Of a DNA stretch of 64,000 bases, positions 27,364 to 36,201 are shown in pieces. Origin of the DNA: Mycobacterium sp. ELW1 (GTDB taxonomy: Bacteria > Actinomycetota > Actinomycetes > Mycobacteriales > Mycobacteriaceae); the NCBI RefSeq assembly GCF_008329905.1, contig NZ_CP032155.1:2294001-2358000 (forward strand), in the 5' to 3' direction. Made by a program: the position numbers and the translations under genes. A model generated the notes under the pieces. The model was given only the letters and a program-made list of their open reading frames with translations, was not told where the DNA came from and did not search any database. Positions within the stretch are counted from its first letter, which is position 1, and each line of letters starts with the position of its first letter.

Positions 27364-28172
27364 TTCAGCCCGGTGACGACGATCGAGCGGACGATCTGAC
27401 GCTGGAACACCAGGAACAACGCGATCAACGGGACGATCGCCACCGTCGTCGCCGCCATCACCAGCGTCCACTGCGCGTTGTACTGGGTCTGCAACCCCGC
27501 GGTCGCGACGGTCAGCACCCGCCAGGTGCCGCCGCTGGTGATGACCAGCGGCCACATGAACGAATTCCATTGACTGACAACGGTGATCAGCGTCAGGGTC
27601 ACCAGGATGGGCTTGCTGGCCGGCAACACCACGTGCACCAGCACGTCGAGGGTGTTGGCCCCGTCCAGACGGGCGGCGTTGACCAGGTCTGCGGGGATGC
27701 CGCGAAAGTACTCGCGCAGCAGGAAGATCGCGTAGGGGGAGCCGAATACGAAAGGCAACACCAACGCCCAGAACGTGTTCCGCAAGCCCAGCTCAGCCAT
27801 CATCAGATACAGCGGCACCACGGTCACCGTCCCGGGGACCATCAACGTCGCGATGTAGACCCAGAACATCACGTCGCGGCCGGTGAACTCCAGGCGGGCG
27901 AACGCGTAGGCCGCCAGCACCGAGAACGTCAACTGCGCCAGGGTGATGATCGCCGTCATCAGCGCGGTCACCGCCAACGCGCGACCGAATCCGGCATCGC
28001 CGAGCGCACTGTAGTTGGCGAGCGTCGGCGGGCTCGGCAGCGACAGCGGTGTGCCGGTGGCGAACTGCTGCGCCGAGGTGAACGACGTCAACAGGCCCAG
28101 CCCGAACGGGGCCAGGGTGATCACTGCACCGGCCAGTAGACCCAGATAGATCAGCGCGCTACGTGAGGTCAT
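27360..28172 (-). CDS. uspB: Sugar ABC transporter permease UspB-like
   Basis: This is a 270-residue MalG-type inner-membrane permease with six helices. The EAA coupling loop reads VNAARLDGANTLDVLVHVVLP near residue 165. It overlaps uspA by 14 bp and uspC by 4 bp, so the three genes are one unit. The operon encodes no ATPase, which suggests that a shared sugar ATPase (such as SugC/MsmK type) energises it. Confidence 0.9.
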   Translation of the reverse strand: MTSRSALIYLGLLAGAVITLAPFGLGLLTSFTSAQQFATGTPLSLPSPPTLANYSALGDAGFGRALAVTALMTAIITLAQLTFSVLAAYAFARLEFTGRDVMFWVYIATLMVPGTVTVVPLYLMMAELGLRNTFWALVLPFVFGSPYAIFLLREYFRGIPADLVNAARLDGANTLDVLVHVVLPASKPILVTLTLITVVSQWNSFMWPLVITSGGTWRVLTVATAGLQTQYNAQWTLVMAATTVAIVPLIALFLVFQRQIVRSIVVTGLK

Positions 28173-29040
28173 AGCTGATCCGCCGGCGGAAGTAGAGATG
28201 CTGGACGATCGTCGCGCCGACCAGGATGACGAACAGCACCAGCGCCATCACCGCTGCCCGCCCGATCGCGGCCGCGCCGAACGCCTCGGCATAAATCCGG
28301 TGCGCCACCAGATCGGTACGCCCGGCGGGCCCGCCGCCGGTCAGTGCGTACACGGTGTCGAACACCTGCGCCGCGCTGACGACGCCGGTCACCGAGACGA
28401 AGAACAGCGTCGGCCGCAGCATCGGCAGCGTGATGTGCCAGAACCGCTGCCAGCTCGTCGCGCCGTCGAGGCGGGCGGCGGCGTGGATCTGCGGCGGAAT
28501 CGCCAGGATCCCGGCCAGGAAGAACAGTGTCACGTAGCCGACGTTCATCCACACCGTCACCGCGGAGACGACCGGCAACGCCAGCCCGGGATCGGTCAGC
28601 CACTCCACGCGGCGCCCCAACAGCGTGCTCACCGCGCCGTCGGTCGGCGCCAGGATCCAATGCCACAGCACCGCGACCGCCAGCGGCGAGCACACCCACG
28701 GAACCACGTAGACGGTGCGGAACACGCCGCTACCCGGCAGCTCGCGGGACAACAGCGCCGCGGCGAACAACCCCAGAAGGATCTGCACCGGAACGACGAT
28801 CGCGATGAACGCCAGCGTCACCAGCAGGGAGTTGCCGAAGCCGGCGTCAGTGAGGACCGAACGCCAATTGTCCAGCCCCACATAGCGGATGGGTCCCAGC
28901 AGATCCCAGCGGTGCAGGCTCAGCCACACCACTACCAGCATGGGCAGCAACAGGAAGCAAACGACCCCGAACAGGCTCGGTGCGAGCAGCGCGTACCCCA
29001 GCACGGTCGAGCGCACACGCCGAGTCGTCACCTTGGCCAT
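28159..29040 (-). CDS. uspA: Sugar ABC transporter permease UspA-like
   Basis: This is a 293-residue MalF-type permease with six helices and the EAA loop AARLDGATSWQRFWHITLPML near residue 195. It is the first gene of the leftward uspABC operon, divergent from tldD with 38 bp between starts, so the promoters must overlap. Homology to M. tuberculosis Rv2316 is indicated by the order uspA-uspB-uspC and the flanking tldD. Confidence 0.9.
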   Translation of the reverse strand: MAKVTTRRVRSTVLGYALLAPSLFGVVCFLLLPMLVVVWLSLHRWDLLGPIRYVGLDNWRSVLTDAGFGNSLLVTLAFIAIVVPVQILLGLFAAALLSRELPGSGVFRTVYVVPWVCSPLAVAVLWHWILAPTDGAVSTLLGRRVEWLTDPGLALPVVSAVTVWMNVGYVTLFFLAGILAIPPQIHAAARLDGATSWQRFWHITLPMLRPTLFFVSVTGVVSAAQVFDTVYALTGGGPAGRTDLVAHRIYAEAFGAAAIGRAAVMALVLFVILVGATIVQHLYFRRRISYDLT

Positions 29041-29078
29041 TAAAGCGGGTCGCCGAGCCGCCCGTTACCGTGTAGCAC

Positions 29079-30593
29079 GTGAGTCCCCGTGACGTTGACG
29101 CCGACTTTCTGGCCCTGCCGCGCCATGCGCTCGCCGACGCTGCCCTATCGGCAGCCCGTGCGGCCGGCGCCAGCTATGCCGATCTGCGGATCCACGCGAT
29201 CACCAGCGAGGTGGTCCAGCTGCGCGACGGTGAGCTGCAGAGCGCGGTCACCGACCGTGAGATCGGTCTGGCTGTGCGGGTGATCGTCGACGGCACCTGG
29301 GGGTTCGCCTCGCACGCCGAGCTGGCGCCCGAGGTCGCCGCCGACACCGCGCGCCGCGCGGTCCAGGTCGCCACCACGCTGGCGTTGCTGAACGCCGAGC
29401 GAATCGAGCTGGCGGCCGAACCGGTCTACAGCGACGTGACGTGGGTGTCGAACTACGGGATCGACCCCTTCACCGTGCCGACCGCCGACAAGATCGCCTT
29501 GCTGGGGGAGTACTCCGGTCGCTTGATGGCGTCGGACGGGGTCGATCACGTCTCGGCGATGGTGATGACCGTCAAAGAGCAGGTGTTCTACGCCGACACC
29601 TTCGGTTCGTCGATCACCCAGCAGCGGGTGCGGCTGCAGCCGGCGTTGGAGGCGGTGGCGGTTGACGCAGCGGCCGGCAGCTTCGAGTCGATGCGCACGC
29701 TGGCTCCGCCGACCGCTCGCGGCTGGGAGGCGGTGGCCGGCGACGAGGTGTGGGACTGGAGCAGCGAACTGGCCGAGCTGCCCAGCCTGCTCGCCGAGAA
29801 GACCAAGGCGCCCACGGTGGTCGCCGGGGCGACCGATCTGGTGATCGACCCCACCAATCTGTGGCTGACCATTCACGAATCCATCGGGCACGCCACCGAA
29901 TACGACCGTGCGATCGGCTACGAGGCTGCTTATGCGGGCACCTCGTTCGCCACCCCGGACAAGCTGAACACGATGCGTTACGGCTCCCCGGTGATGACGG
30001 TGACGGCTGATCGCACCGTCGACTACGGTCTGGCCACCATCGGATACGACGACGAAGGAGTGGCCGCACAGAGCTGGGATCTGGTGCGCGACGGCATCTT
30101 CGTCGGCTACCAACTCGACCGGGTGTTCGCGCCGAGGCTGGGCCACGCCCGGTCCAACGGCTGCAGCTATGCCGACTCGCCGCACCACGTCCCGATCCAG
30201 CGGATGGCCAACGTGTCGCTGCAGCCCGGCGCCGAGGATCTGAGCACCGAGGACCTCATCTCCCGGGTCTCGGACGGCATCTACATCGTCGGCGACAAAT
30301 CCTGGTCGATTGACATGCAGCGCTACAACTTTCAGTTCACCGGGCAGCGGTTCTACCGGATCCGCGACGGCCGGCTGGACGGCCAGCTGCGCGATGTCGC
30401 GTATCAGGCCACCACCACCGATTTCTGGAATTCGATGGAAGCCGTTGGCGGACCGTCGACCTGGCGTCTGGGTGGGGCGTTCAACTGCGGCAAGGCTCAG
30501 CCCGGTCAGGTGGCCGCGGTCAGCCACGGCTGTCCGTCGGCGTTGTTCCGCGGGGTGAACGTGCTCAACACGCGCGAGGAGGCCGGTCGATGA
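29079..30593 (+). CDS. tldD: TldD-family metalloprotease (Rv2315c-like)
   Basis: This 504-residue protein is the zinc peptidase half of the TldD/TldE heterodimer. The zinc motif is HESIGH (HExxxH) near residue 265, and a conserved cysteine lies in FNCGKAQPGQ near 470. TldD/E in other bacteria trims leader peptides of RiPPs such as microcin B17 and degrades CcdA-like proteins; the mycobacterial target is unknown. The start is GTG 29079. tldE follows after 37 bp. Confidence 0.92.
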   Translation: MSPRDVDADFLALPRHALADAALSAARAAGASYADLRIHAITSEVVQLRDGELQSAVTDREIGLAVRVIVDGTWGFASHAELAPEVAADTARRAVQVATTLALLNAERIELAAEPVYSDVTWVSNYGIDPFTVPTADKIALLGEYSGRLMASDGVDHVSAMVMTVKEQVFYADTFGSSITQQRVRLQPALEAVAVDAAAGSFESMRTLAPPTARGWEAVAGDEVWDWSSELAELPSLLAEKTKAPTVVAGATDLVIDPTNLWLTIHESIGHATEYDRAIGYEAAYAGTSFATPDKLNTMRYGSPVMTVTADRTVDYGLATIGYDDEGVAAQSWDLVRDGIFVGYQLDRVFAPRLGHARSNGCSYADSPHHVPIQRMANVSLQPGAEDLSTEDLISRVSDGIYIVGDKSWSIDMQRYNFQFTGQRFYRIRDGRLDGQLRDVAYQATTTDFWNSMEAVGGPSTWRLGGAFNCGKAQPGQVAAVSHGCPSALFRGVNVLNTREEAGR

Positions 30594-30630
30594 GCGCCAG
30601 CGAAGAGGCCAAATCGGGGTGGAGCCACGC

Positions 30631-31992
30631 ATGATCCCCGCCCAGCAGGTCGTCGAGTTGGCCTTGCAGGCCGCGACCGTCGACGAAACGATCGTGATCG
30701 TCACCGATCGCGCCGAGGCGTCGCTGCGGTGGGCCGGGAACTCGATGACCACCAACGGTGTGTCGACCACCAGGTCCACGACGGTGATTTCGATTGTGCG
30801 CACAGGAGATTCGTCGCACACCGGAGCAGTCCGCAGCAGTGACGTGAACCCGGCGGCGATCGCGGTGTTGGTGGCCGCCGCCGAACACGCCGCCCACGCC
30901 GCACCCGACGCCCGCGACAGTGCGCCGCTGCTGACCGGCAGCGGTACCCCGGACGACTGGAACGAGTCGATTCCGGAGACCGGGGCCGGGGTATTCGCCG
31001 ATGTCGCCGAATCACTCTCGGGCGGCTTCGGACGCACCGACCGGCTGTACGGCTACGCCCACCATGTCGTCGAGACGACGTTCCTGGCGACCTCGACCGG
31101 GCTCCGCAGGCGTTTCACCCAGCCGACCGGAAGCGTGGAGATCAACGCCAAGCGCGACGGTGCCAGCGCGTGGGCGGGCATCAGCACCCCGTGGTTCACC
31201 GAGGTGCCCACCGACACGCTGCTCGACGATCTGGCGATGCGACTCGGCTGGGCCGGCCGGACCGTCGAGCTGCCCGCCGGCCGCTACGAAACGTTGATGC
31301 CGCCGTCCGCGGTGGCCGACATGATGATCTACCTCGGCTGGTCGATGGACGGCCGAGGCGCCGAGGAGGGCCGGACGGCGTTGTCGGCCCCCGGTGGTGG
31401 CACCCGCGTCGGGGAGAGGCTCACCGAACTGCCGCTGACGATGTATTCCGATCCGTTCGCACCGGGACTGGAGTGCGCGCCGTTCGTCGCAGCCACCAGC
31501 GGTTCGGAGACGATCTCGGTGTTCGACAACGGGCTCGACATCGGGCGGGTGGACTGGATCCGCGACGGCGCGATCAACGCGCTGGCCTACCCGCGGGCCG
31601 CGGCCGCCGAGTTCGAAACGTCGGTCGCCGTACCGGCCGACAACCTGCTGATGACCGGCGGCAGCGCCGAGTTGGCCGACATGGTGGCGGCCACCGAGCG
31701 CGGTCTGCTGCTGACCACGCTGTGGTACATCCGCACCGTCGATCCGACCACCCTGCTGCTGACCGGGCTGACCCGCGACGGGGTGTACCTGATCGAAGAC
31801 GGCGAAGTCACCGGAGCGGTCAACAATTTCCGCTTCAACGAGAGCCCGCTGGATCTGCTGCGGCGCACCACCGAGGCGGGACTGCCCGAGCAGACGTTGC
31901 CGCGCGAATGGGGTGACTGGGCGACCCGAGCGGTGATGCCGACGCTGCGAATCCCCGACTTCCACATGTCGTCGGTGAGCCAGGCGCAATAA
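30631..31992 (+). CDS. tldE: TldE/PmbA-family protein (Rv2314c-like)
   Basis: This 453-residue partner of TldD lacks the HExxxH zinc motif, as expected for TldE, which shapes the peptide tunnel. Late conserved stretches include VNNFRFNESPLDLL near residue 400, typical of the family C-terminus. ATG 30631 has GGAG with 6-nt spacing; a GTG at 30619 is possible. No RiPP precursor or cyclodehydratase gene is visible nearby, so a housekeeping proteolytic role seems more likely. Confidence 0.9.
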   Translation: MIPAQQVVELALQAATVDETIVIVTDRAEASLRWAGNSMTTNGVSTTRSTTVISIVRTGDSSHTGAVRSSDVNPAAIAVLVAAAEHAAHAAPDARDSAPLLTGSGTPDDWNESIPETGAGVFADVAESLSGGFGRTDRLYGYAHHVVETTFLATSTGLRRRFTQPTGSVEINAKRDGASAWAGISTPWFTEVPTDTLLDDLAMRLGWAGRTVELPAGRYETLMPPSAVADMMIYLGWSMDGRGAEEGRTALSAPGGGTRVGERLTELPLTMYSDPFAPGLECAPFVAATSGSETISVFDNGLDIGRVDWIRDGAINALAYPRAAAAEFETSVAVPADNLLMTGGSAELADMVAATERGLLLTTLWYIRTVDPTTLLLTGLTRDGVYLIEDGEVTGAVNNFRFNESPLDLLRRTTEAGLPEQTLPREWGDWATRAVMPTLRIPDFHMSSVSQAQ

Positions 31993-31999
31993 TCGGCAG

Positions 32000-32842
32000 A
32001 TGGCCGATGATCTCGACGCTGTCCTGACCCAGCTGGTGGTGCAGTCACCGGCCGACCTGCAGCGTCTGGTGGGGCTGATCCGCACCACCTGTGGCGACAC
32101 GCTCTCGTTGACTCCGCTGCCCGCGCAGACGCCGGTCAGCGCGCCCGAGTCGGACGCCGAGAAGGTGGTGGCCGAGTTCGCCGAGCAGTTCAGCGTCGAC
32201 GTGTCCTCGATTTCCGATCGTCAGCGGGAGGCGCTGACCGGTGCGCTGGGGGCAGCGAGCTTCGCCGCGGTCATCCAGATGTTCTTCGCCGACTTCCTGC
32301 CGCGGGTACGCAACGGGCTGGAGGTGCTCGGGTTGCCGGTCGGCTGGGTGCCCGAGGAGCCGGTGTGGGATCCGAGCATCGACGCCGGTGACGTGTTGTT
32401 CAATCAGCTGCTGCCCGGGGTGGCGCGGCTGCGGTCGCTGGACCCGGTGACCACCGAGGTGGTGCGGCTGCGCGGAGCGGTCGCGCACAACTGCCGTCTC
32501 TGCAAATCGCTGCGGGAGAGCAAGGCCCTGGACGCCGGTGGCAGCGAATCGATGTACGACGACATCGAGCACTTCGAGTCCTCCGAGCTGCTGACCGATG
32601 CCCACAAGGCGGCGCTGCGATACGCCGACGCACTGATCTGGTCACCGGCACGCATCAGTCCGGCGGTGGCTTCCGGTGTGCGCGAGCACTTCTCGCAGGA
32701 GCAGGCCCGCGAGCTGACCCTGGACGTGATGCGCAACGCCAGCAACAAGATCGCGGTGTCGCTGAAGGCCGACCAGGCTCGCGTCGAGGAGGGCACCGAG
32801 CGCTACCTCATCGACGAGGACGGTCAGACGGTCTTCGCCTGA
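32000..32842 (+). CDS. AhpD/carboxymuconolactone decarboxylase-like protein (Rv2313c-like)
   Basis: This 280-residue, all-alpha protein has an AhpD-like redox core. NCRLC (CxxC) near residue 165 is followed about 25-60 residues later by helices with DIEHFES and ALRYADALIW, the peroxidase-related/CMD pattern. A thiol peroxidase or disulfide-relay activity is possible. It begins 7 bp after tldE, so it is probably in that operon. Its 3' end overlaps the convergent threonine aldolase-like gene by 19 bp. Confidence 0.75.
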   Translation: MADDLDAVLTQLVVQSPADLQRLVGLIRTTCGDTLSLTPLPAQTPVSAPESDAEKVVAEFAEQFSVDVSSISDRQREALTGALGAASFAAVIQMFFADFLPRVRNGLEVLGLPVGWVPEEPVWDPSIDAGDVLFNQLLPGVARLRSLDPVTTEVVRLRGAVAHNCRLCKSLRESKALDAGGSESMYDDIEHFESSELLTDAHKAALRYADALIWSPARISPAVASGVREHFSQEQARELTLDVMRNASNKIAVSLKADQARVEEGTERYLIDEDGQTVFA

Positions 32843-33864
32843 GCGACCGCAGCCAGGGCGGCATCGACGTCGGCGTCGGTGGTCGCCCACGAACAGACGA
32901 ACCGGGCGGCCGGCGCGTGCGGGTCGGGCACGTGCACGGCGAAGTGTTGGTGCACCGCGGCCAGCGCGTCGGCGGGCAGGTCGACGAACACTTCGTTGGC
33001 CTCGGTGGCCGACGCCAGGTGCAGGCCGAGTTCGGTCAAGCCTGAGCTGAGTTTCTTGGCCAAGGCGTTGGCGTGGGCCGCTGTCTCGAGCCAGACACCG
33101 TCGGTCAGCATGGCGTCGAATTGCGCTGCAACATAACGGTGTTTGCTCGCCAGGTGGCCGATCTGCTTCTGGGTGAACTCGATACCGGCGAAGTGTTCAG
33201 GGCGGCGCACCAGGATCGCGTCGCCGAACAGCATGCCGTTCTTGGTGCCGCCGACGGTGACGATGTCGGCGTCGCCGACGGCGTGCAGTGGCGAGACACC
33301 CAGGGCGGCAATGGCATTGGCAACGCGGGAGCCGTCTACATGGACCAGCAGATCGAGTTCGTGCGCGTGGTCGATGAAGGCCGCGATCACCTCGGGCTGC
33401 CAGACCCGGCCGTTCTCGGTGGACTGGGTGATGGTGACGATGCGCGGTTGGGAGTGGTGCACCTCGCCGCGGCGGGTGATGCGGCGGTCCAGCAGAGCCG
33501 GGTCGATGAGGCCGTCAACGCTGGGCAGCGCGACGAGGCTGGCGCCGGATACCCGCACGGGACCGCCGGCCTCGTCGAGCAGACTGTGCGCGACGTCGCT
33601 GCAGAGGATTTCGTGCCAGGGCCGCACGGCGGCGCTGAGCGCTATGATGTTCGCACCGGTGCCGGTGAAAGCGAAGAGGACATCGGCGCCGGGGGAGTCG
33701 AAGGCGTCCCGGATGCGGTCGGCCGCGCATTGAGTGGTGGGGTCATCGCCGTAGGACATGACGGCGCCGTCATTGGCGGCCTGGATCGCCTCGAGAGCTC
33801 GCGGGTGTGCGGGAGCGGCGTTGTCGGAAGCGAACGCGCTGGAGGGGATGGGCACAGTAACCAT
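32824..33864 (-). CDS. Threonine aldolase-like PLP enzyme (beta-eliminating lyase family)
   Basis: This is a 346-residue fold-type I PLP enzyme. The Schiff-base lysine is in TVGGTKNGMLFGD near residue 205, with the upstream HVDGSRVANAI Asp/Arg motif. It matches low-specificity L-threonine aldolases, which split L-threonine/allo-threonine to glycine and acetaldehyde. The start ATG 33864 gives MVTVPIPSSAFASDNAAP, whose SDNAAP is the usual family opening. It is divergent from the GAF gene. Confidence 0.88.
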   Translation of the reverse strand: MVTVPIPSSAFASDNAAPAHPRALEAIQAANDGAVMSYGDDPTTQCAADRIRDAFDSPGADVLFAFTGTGANIIALSAAVRPWHEILCSDVAHSLLDEAGGPVRVSGASLVALPSVDGLIDPALLDRRITRRGEVHHSQPRIVTITQSTENGRVWQPEVIAAFIDHAHELDLLVHVDGSRVANAIAALGVSPLHAVGDADIVTVGGTKNGMLFGDAILVRRPEHFAGIEFTQKQIGHLASKHRYVAAQFDAMLTDGVWLETAAHANALAKKLSSGLTELGLHLASATEANEVFVDLPADALAAVHQHFAVHVPDPHAPAARFVCSWATTDADVDAALAAVAQAKTV

Positions 33865-33925
33865 GGTGCACCGCGGCGTGAGTGAAACTGTTGCCGCCCG
33901 GTGCGGGTGCCGGGAGACTGATGCG

Positions 33926-34423
33926 ATGTCTGATGCCGAACCCCACAAGACGGACACCACCGCGGGGCTCTCACCGCTGGCCGGCCAGCTGGAGAAGATT
34001 GTTGAGCTGCTCGGGGTGAAGTCGGTGCTGGTGATGCGCTCCGAAGCCGATTCGATGGTGGTGGCGGCCACCGCCGGTGAGGCCACCAAGCACTACACGG
34101 TGGGCGCGGCCGGCAAGAAAGCCCTCGACGACGCTGCCCGGGTGCCGCTCTACTGCGAGAAGGTGGTCGACGCTGACAGCCCGTTGTTCGTGCGGGATTC
34201 GCGCGAAGACGCGACGTTCGCCGGCAACGAGGACGAGACGGAGTTCGGCCTGCACAACTACCTGGGCCTGCCGGTGCACGACGCGTCGGGAAGCGTGGTG
34301 GGCACGGTCTGCGTGCTCGACGACTCCGCGCGTGAGTACACCGACGAGCAGCGCTCGCAGCTGTCGGCGTTCCGGGGTGATGTCGAAGCGGTATTGCGGG
34401 ACGACGGCACCGCCCTGGGCTGA
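33926..34423 (+). CDS. GAF-domain sensor protein
   Basis: This 165-residue protein is essentially one GAF domain (about residues 20-155). Family features include LYCEKVVDADSPLFVRDSRED and the conserved YLGLPVHDASGSVVGTVCVLD strand-turn. No output domain is attached. Stand-alone GAF proteins bind small ligands or act as redox/methionine-sulfoxide reductase-type enzymes; the single cysteines here (YCEK, VCVL) are compatible with either. GGGAG 9 nt upstream supports ATG 33926. Confidence 0.8.
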   Translation: MSDAEPHKTDTTAGLSPLAGQLEKIVELLGVKSVLVMRSEADSMVVAATAGEATKHYTVGAAGKKALDDAARVPLYCEKVVDADSPLFVRDSREDATFAGNEDETEFGLHNYLGLPVHDASGSVVGTVCVLDDSAREYTDEQRSQLSAFRGDVEAVLRDDGTALG

Positions 34424-34478
34424 GTCCGACCTTCTGCCTTGGGGCGAGGCGGACATGCGACGATAGGGTCCGCACCAG

Positions 34479-34552
34479 GGGGCGGTAGCTCAGTTGGTTA
34501 GAGCCGTGGACTCATAATCCATTGGTCGCGGGTTCGAGCCCCGCCCGCCCTA
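34479..34552 (+). tRNA. tRNA-Met (CAT)
   Basis: A 74-nt cloverleaf. The acceptor GGGGCGG pairs with CCGCCCT (terminal G-U), the D arm is GCTCAGTTGGTTAGAGC, and the anticodon loop CTCATAA carries CAT. The T arm contains GGTTCGAGCC and the discriminator is A. CCA is not encoded. The first pair argues against an initiator tRNA, but an elongator Met cannot be separated from a lysidine-type Ile2 tRNA by eye. An IS481-like element starts 9 bp downstream. Confidence 0.9.
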
Positions 34553-34639
34553 CTTCAGAGCTGTGTGACCTCGGTTGATTGTTGACGTTTTGTCTTCGGG
34601 TGATGGGCGACAGTGTTTCGGCTGATGCTTTACACCTAC

Positions 34640-34660
34640 TTCGGTTGATCCTTGACACTC
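34640..34660. repeat. IS481 inner left inverted repeat
   Basis: This 21-bp sequence, containing the core CGGTTGATCCTTGACA, is the exact reverse complement of 35864-35884. A diverged second copy of the core (CGGTTGATTGTTGACG) lies 70 bp outward at 34572-34587. Confidence 0.8.
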
Positions 34661-34665
34661 CCTAG

Positions 34666-35853
34666 ATGAGGGAGTTGAGCGTGGCTGAGCAGCGGTATCA
34701 GGCTGTGTTGGCGGTGATCAGCGATGGGTTGTCGATTTCGCAGGTGGCATCGAAGGTTGGGGTGTCGCGCCAGACGTTGCATGCGTGGTTGGCCCGCTAT
34801 GAGGCGCAGGGCTTGGAAGGGTTGATCGACCGGTCGCATCGGCCGGTGTCGTGTCCGCATCAGATGCCGGCGCAGGTGGAGGCGGTGGTGTTGGAGCTGC
34901 GCCGCTCGCGACCGTATTGGGGACCTCGTCGGTTGGTGTTCGAACTGTCCAAGCGTGGTGTGGTTCCGCTGCCCTCGGAGTCGGCGGTCTACCGCGCTTT
35001 GGTCCGGGCGCAGATGATCGATCCGCACCTGCGGGATCGGCGCTCGCGCAACTGGAAACGCTGGGAACGCGGCGCCCCGATGGAGCTATGGCAGATGGAT
35101 GTCGTGGGCGGTTTCCCGCTGGCCGATGGCACCAGCGCTAAAGCGTTGACCGGGATCGATGATCATTCCCGGATGTGCGTGTGTGCCCACCTGATGAGTC
35201 GAGAACGCACCCGGGCTGTCTGCGACGGGTTACACGCCGCGCTGGCCACTTATGGTGCTCCCGAGCAGATCCTGACCGATAACGGCAAGGTGTTCACCGG
35301 CCGGTTCAACCATCCGCCGGTGGAGGTGCTTTTCGATGCGATCTGCCGCGAGCACGGCGTCGAGCACCTGCTGACCCAGCCGCGGTCCCCGACCACGACC
35401 GGCAAGATTGAGCGGTTCCACCGGAGTCTGCGTGTTGAATTCCTCAGCAACGCAGCACCATTCACTAATCTGAAGACGGCCCAAGAAGCACTCGATGAGT
35501 GGGTCGATGACTACAACACCACCCGGCCGCATCAGTCGTTGAAGATGGCCACCCCTGTTGAGCGCTTCACCGCCGGCACTACCACGACCCGCTCGATCAC
35601 ACCACGACAGCACAGCCCCGATCGCAGCAGCAGCGACTGGATCAGCCGAACGGTGACCACCAACGGGGTGGTCTGTGTGTCCTGGCAGCAGGTCAGTATC
35701 GGCCGCCACTACGCCGGATCACGCTGCGACGTCCACGTCGATGGCGAGCTGCTGCGGTTCTTCATCGGCGAGGATCTGGTCAAAACCGCCGCCCGCCGCA
35801 GCACCGGCGAGGTACGAAACAAGAAGGCCTGCCGCTCCAGCGGCCAGACCTAA
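34666..35853 (+). CDS. IS481-family transposase
   Basis: This 395-residue DDE recombinase has an N-terminal helix-turn-helix (ISQVASKVGVSRQTLHAWLARYE, residues 24-46) and an rve integrase core. The catalytic residues are visible: Asp in WQMDVVGG, Asp in QILTDNGKVF and Glu in GKIERFHRSL. The frame is intact, so the element may be active. ATG 34666 is used, but GTG 34681 has the better ribosome-binding site (AGGGAG, 6-nt spacing). Confidence 0.92.
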   Translation: MRELSVAEQRYQAVLAVISDGLSISQVASKVGVSRQTLHAWLARYEAQGLEGLIDRSHRPVSCPHQMPAQVEAVVLELRRSRPYWGPRRLVFELSKRGVVPLPSESAVYRALVRAQMIDPHLRDRRSRNWKRWERGAPMELWQMDVVGGFPLADGTSAKALTGIDDHSRMCVCAHLMSRERTRAVCDGLHAALATYGAPEQILTDNGKVFTGRFNHPPVEVLFDAICREHGVEHLLTQPRSPTTTGKIERFHRSLRVEFLSNAAPFTNLKTAQEALDEWVDDYNTTRPHQSLKMATPVERFTAGTTTTRSITPRQHSPDRSSSDWISRTVTTNGVVCVSWQQVSIGRHYAGSRCDVHVDGELLRFFIGEDLVKTAARRSTGEVRNKKACRSSGQT

Positions 35854-35863
35854 AACACAACAA

Positions 35864-35884
35864 GAGTGTCAAGGATCAACCGAA
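35864..35884. repeat. IS481 inner right inverted repeat
   Basis: This is the exact 21-bp complement of 34640-34660. The diverged outer copy lies 25 bp further out, at 35892-35907 (CGTCAAGAATCAACCG). Confidence 0.8.
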
Positions 35885-35945
35885 CTAGATCCGTCAAGAA
35901 TCAACCGACTGTGAACAGCCCTACTTTGACCGTCGCCCAGACATA

Positions 35946-35989
35946 GTGATGTCCCGAGACACCGGGTCAACGGTGTCTCGGGACATCAC
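35946..35989. repeat. Perfect 19-bp inverted repeat (hairpin)
   Basis: The arms 35946-35964 and 35971-35989 are exactly complementary (19 bp, for example GTGATGTCCCGAG at the left edge) around the 6-nt loop GGTCAA. It sits between the IS and the end of a leftward small gene, so it may serve as that gene's terminator. No T-run follows on either strand, and the sequence also looks like a joined pair of transposon ends. Confidence 0.7.
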
Positions 35990-36045
35990 GGGTCGATCAG
36001 TGCCCCCGGGTGACCGGCGGCGATCTCAGGCGCCGCGATGCGGCG

Positions 36046-36201
36046 CTAGAACCAGACTTTTCGTCCACCCACCGGGCGTCCGACTGCGCCGAGGATCCAC
36101 AGCACGAGGCCGACCACGACGAGGATGCCACCGATGGTGTAGAGGATCGACAGGCCGGTGAAGTAGCCGATCAAAAGCAGGATGATGCCGAGGACAATCA
36201 T
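36046..36201 (-). CDS. Two-helix small membrane protein (DUF6131-like)
   Basis: This 51-residue protein is almost entirely two hydrophobic helices (MIVLGIILLLIGYFTG; then SILYTIGGILVVVGLVLWILG) ending in a basic tail (GRPVGGRKVWF). It fits a family of tiny mycobacterial membrane proteins that I associate with stress responses. No clear ribosome-binding site is visible. It ends just right of the 19-bp hairpin. The function is unknown. Confidence 0.7.
   Translation of the reverse strand: MIVLGIILLLIGYFTGLSILYTIGGILVVVGLVLWILGAVGRPVGGRKVWF

Larger units (their letters stand above)
34562..35917 (+). mobile_element. IS481-family insertion sequence
   Basis: About 1356 bp, bounded by TGT...ACA ends. 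At both ends the core CGGTTGATnnTTGAC occurs twice in mirror orientation, at 34572-34587 and 34642-34657 on the left and at 35867-35882 and 35892-35907 on the right. The single gene is an intact DDE transposase. The 9-bp sequence GCCCTACTT, the last bases of the tRNA-Met and its flank, occurs at 34547-34555 and 35918-35926. It resembles a target duplication, though 6 nt separate the left copy from the IS end. Confidence 0.85.

Noticed and set aside
29079..31992. tldD/tldE as part of a RiPP biosynthetic cluster
   Set aside because: No precursor peptide, cyclodehydratase, radical SAM or dedicated exporter is nearby. The arrangement matches the housekeeping Rv2315c-Rv2314c locus.
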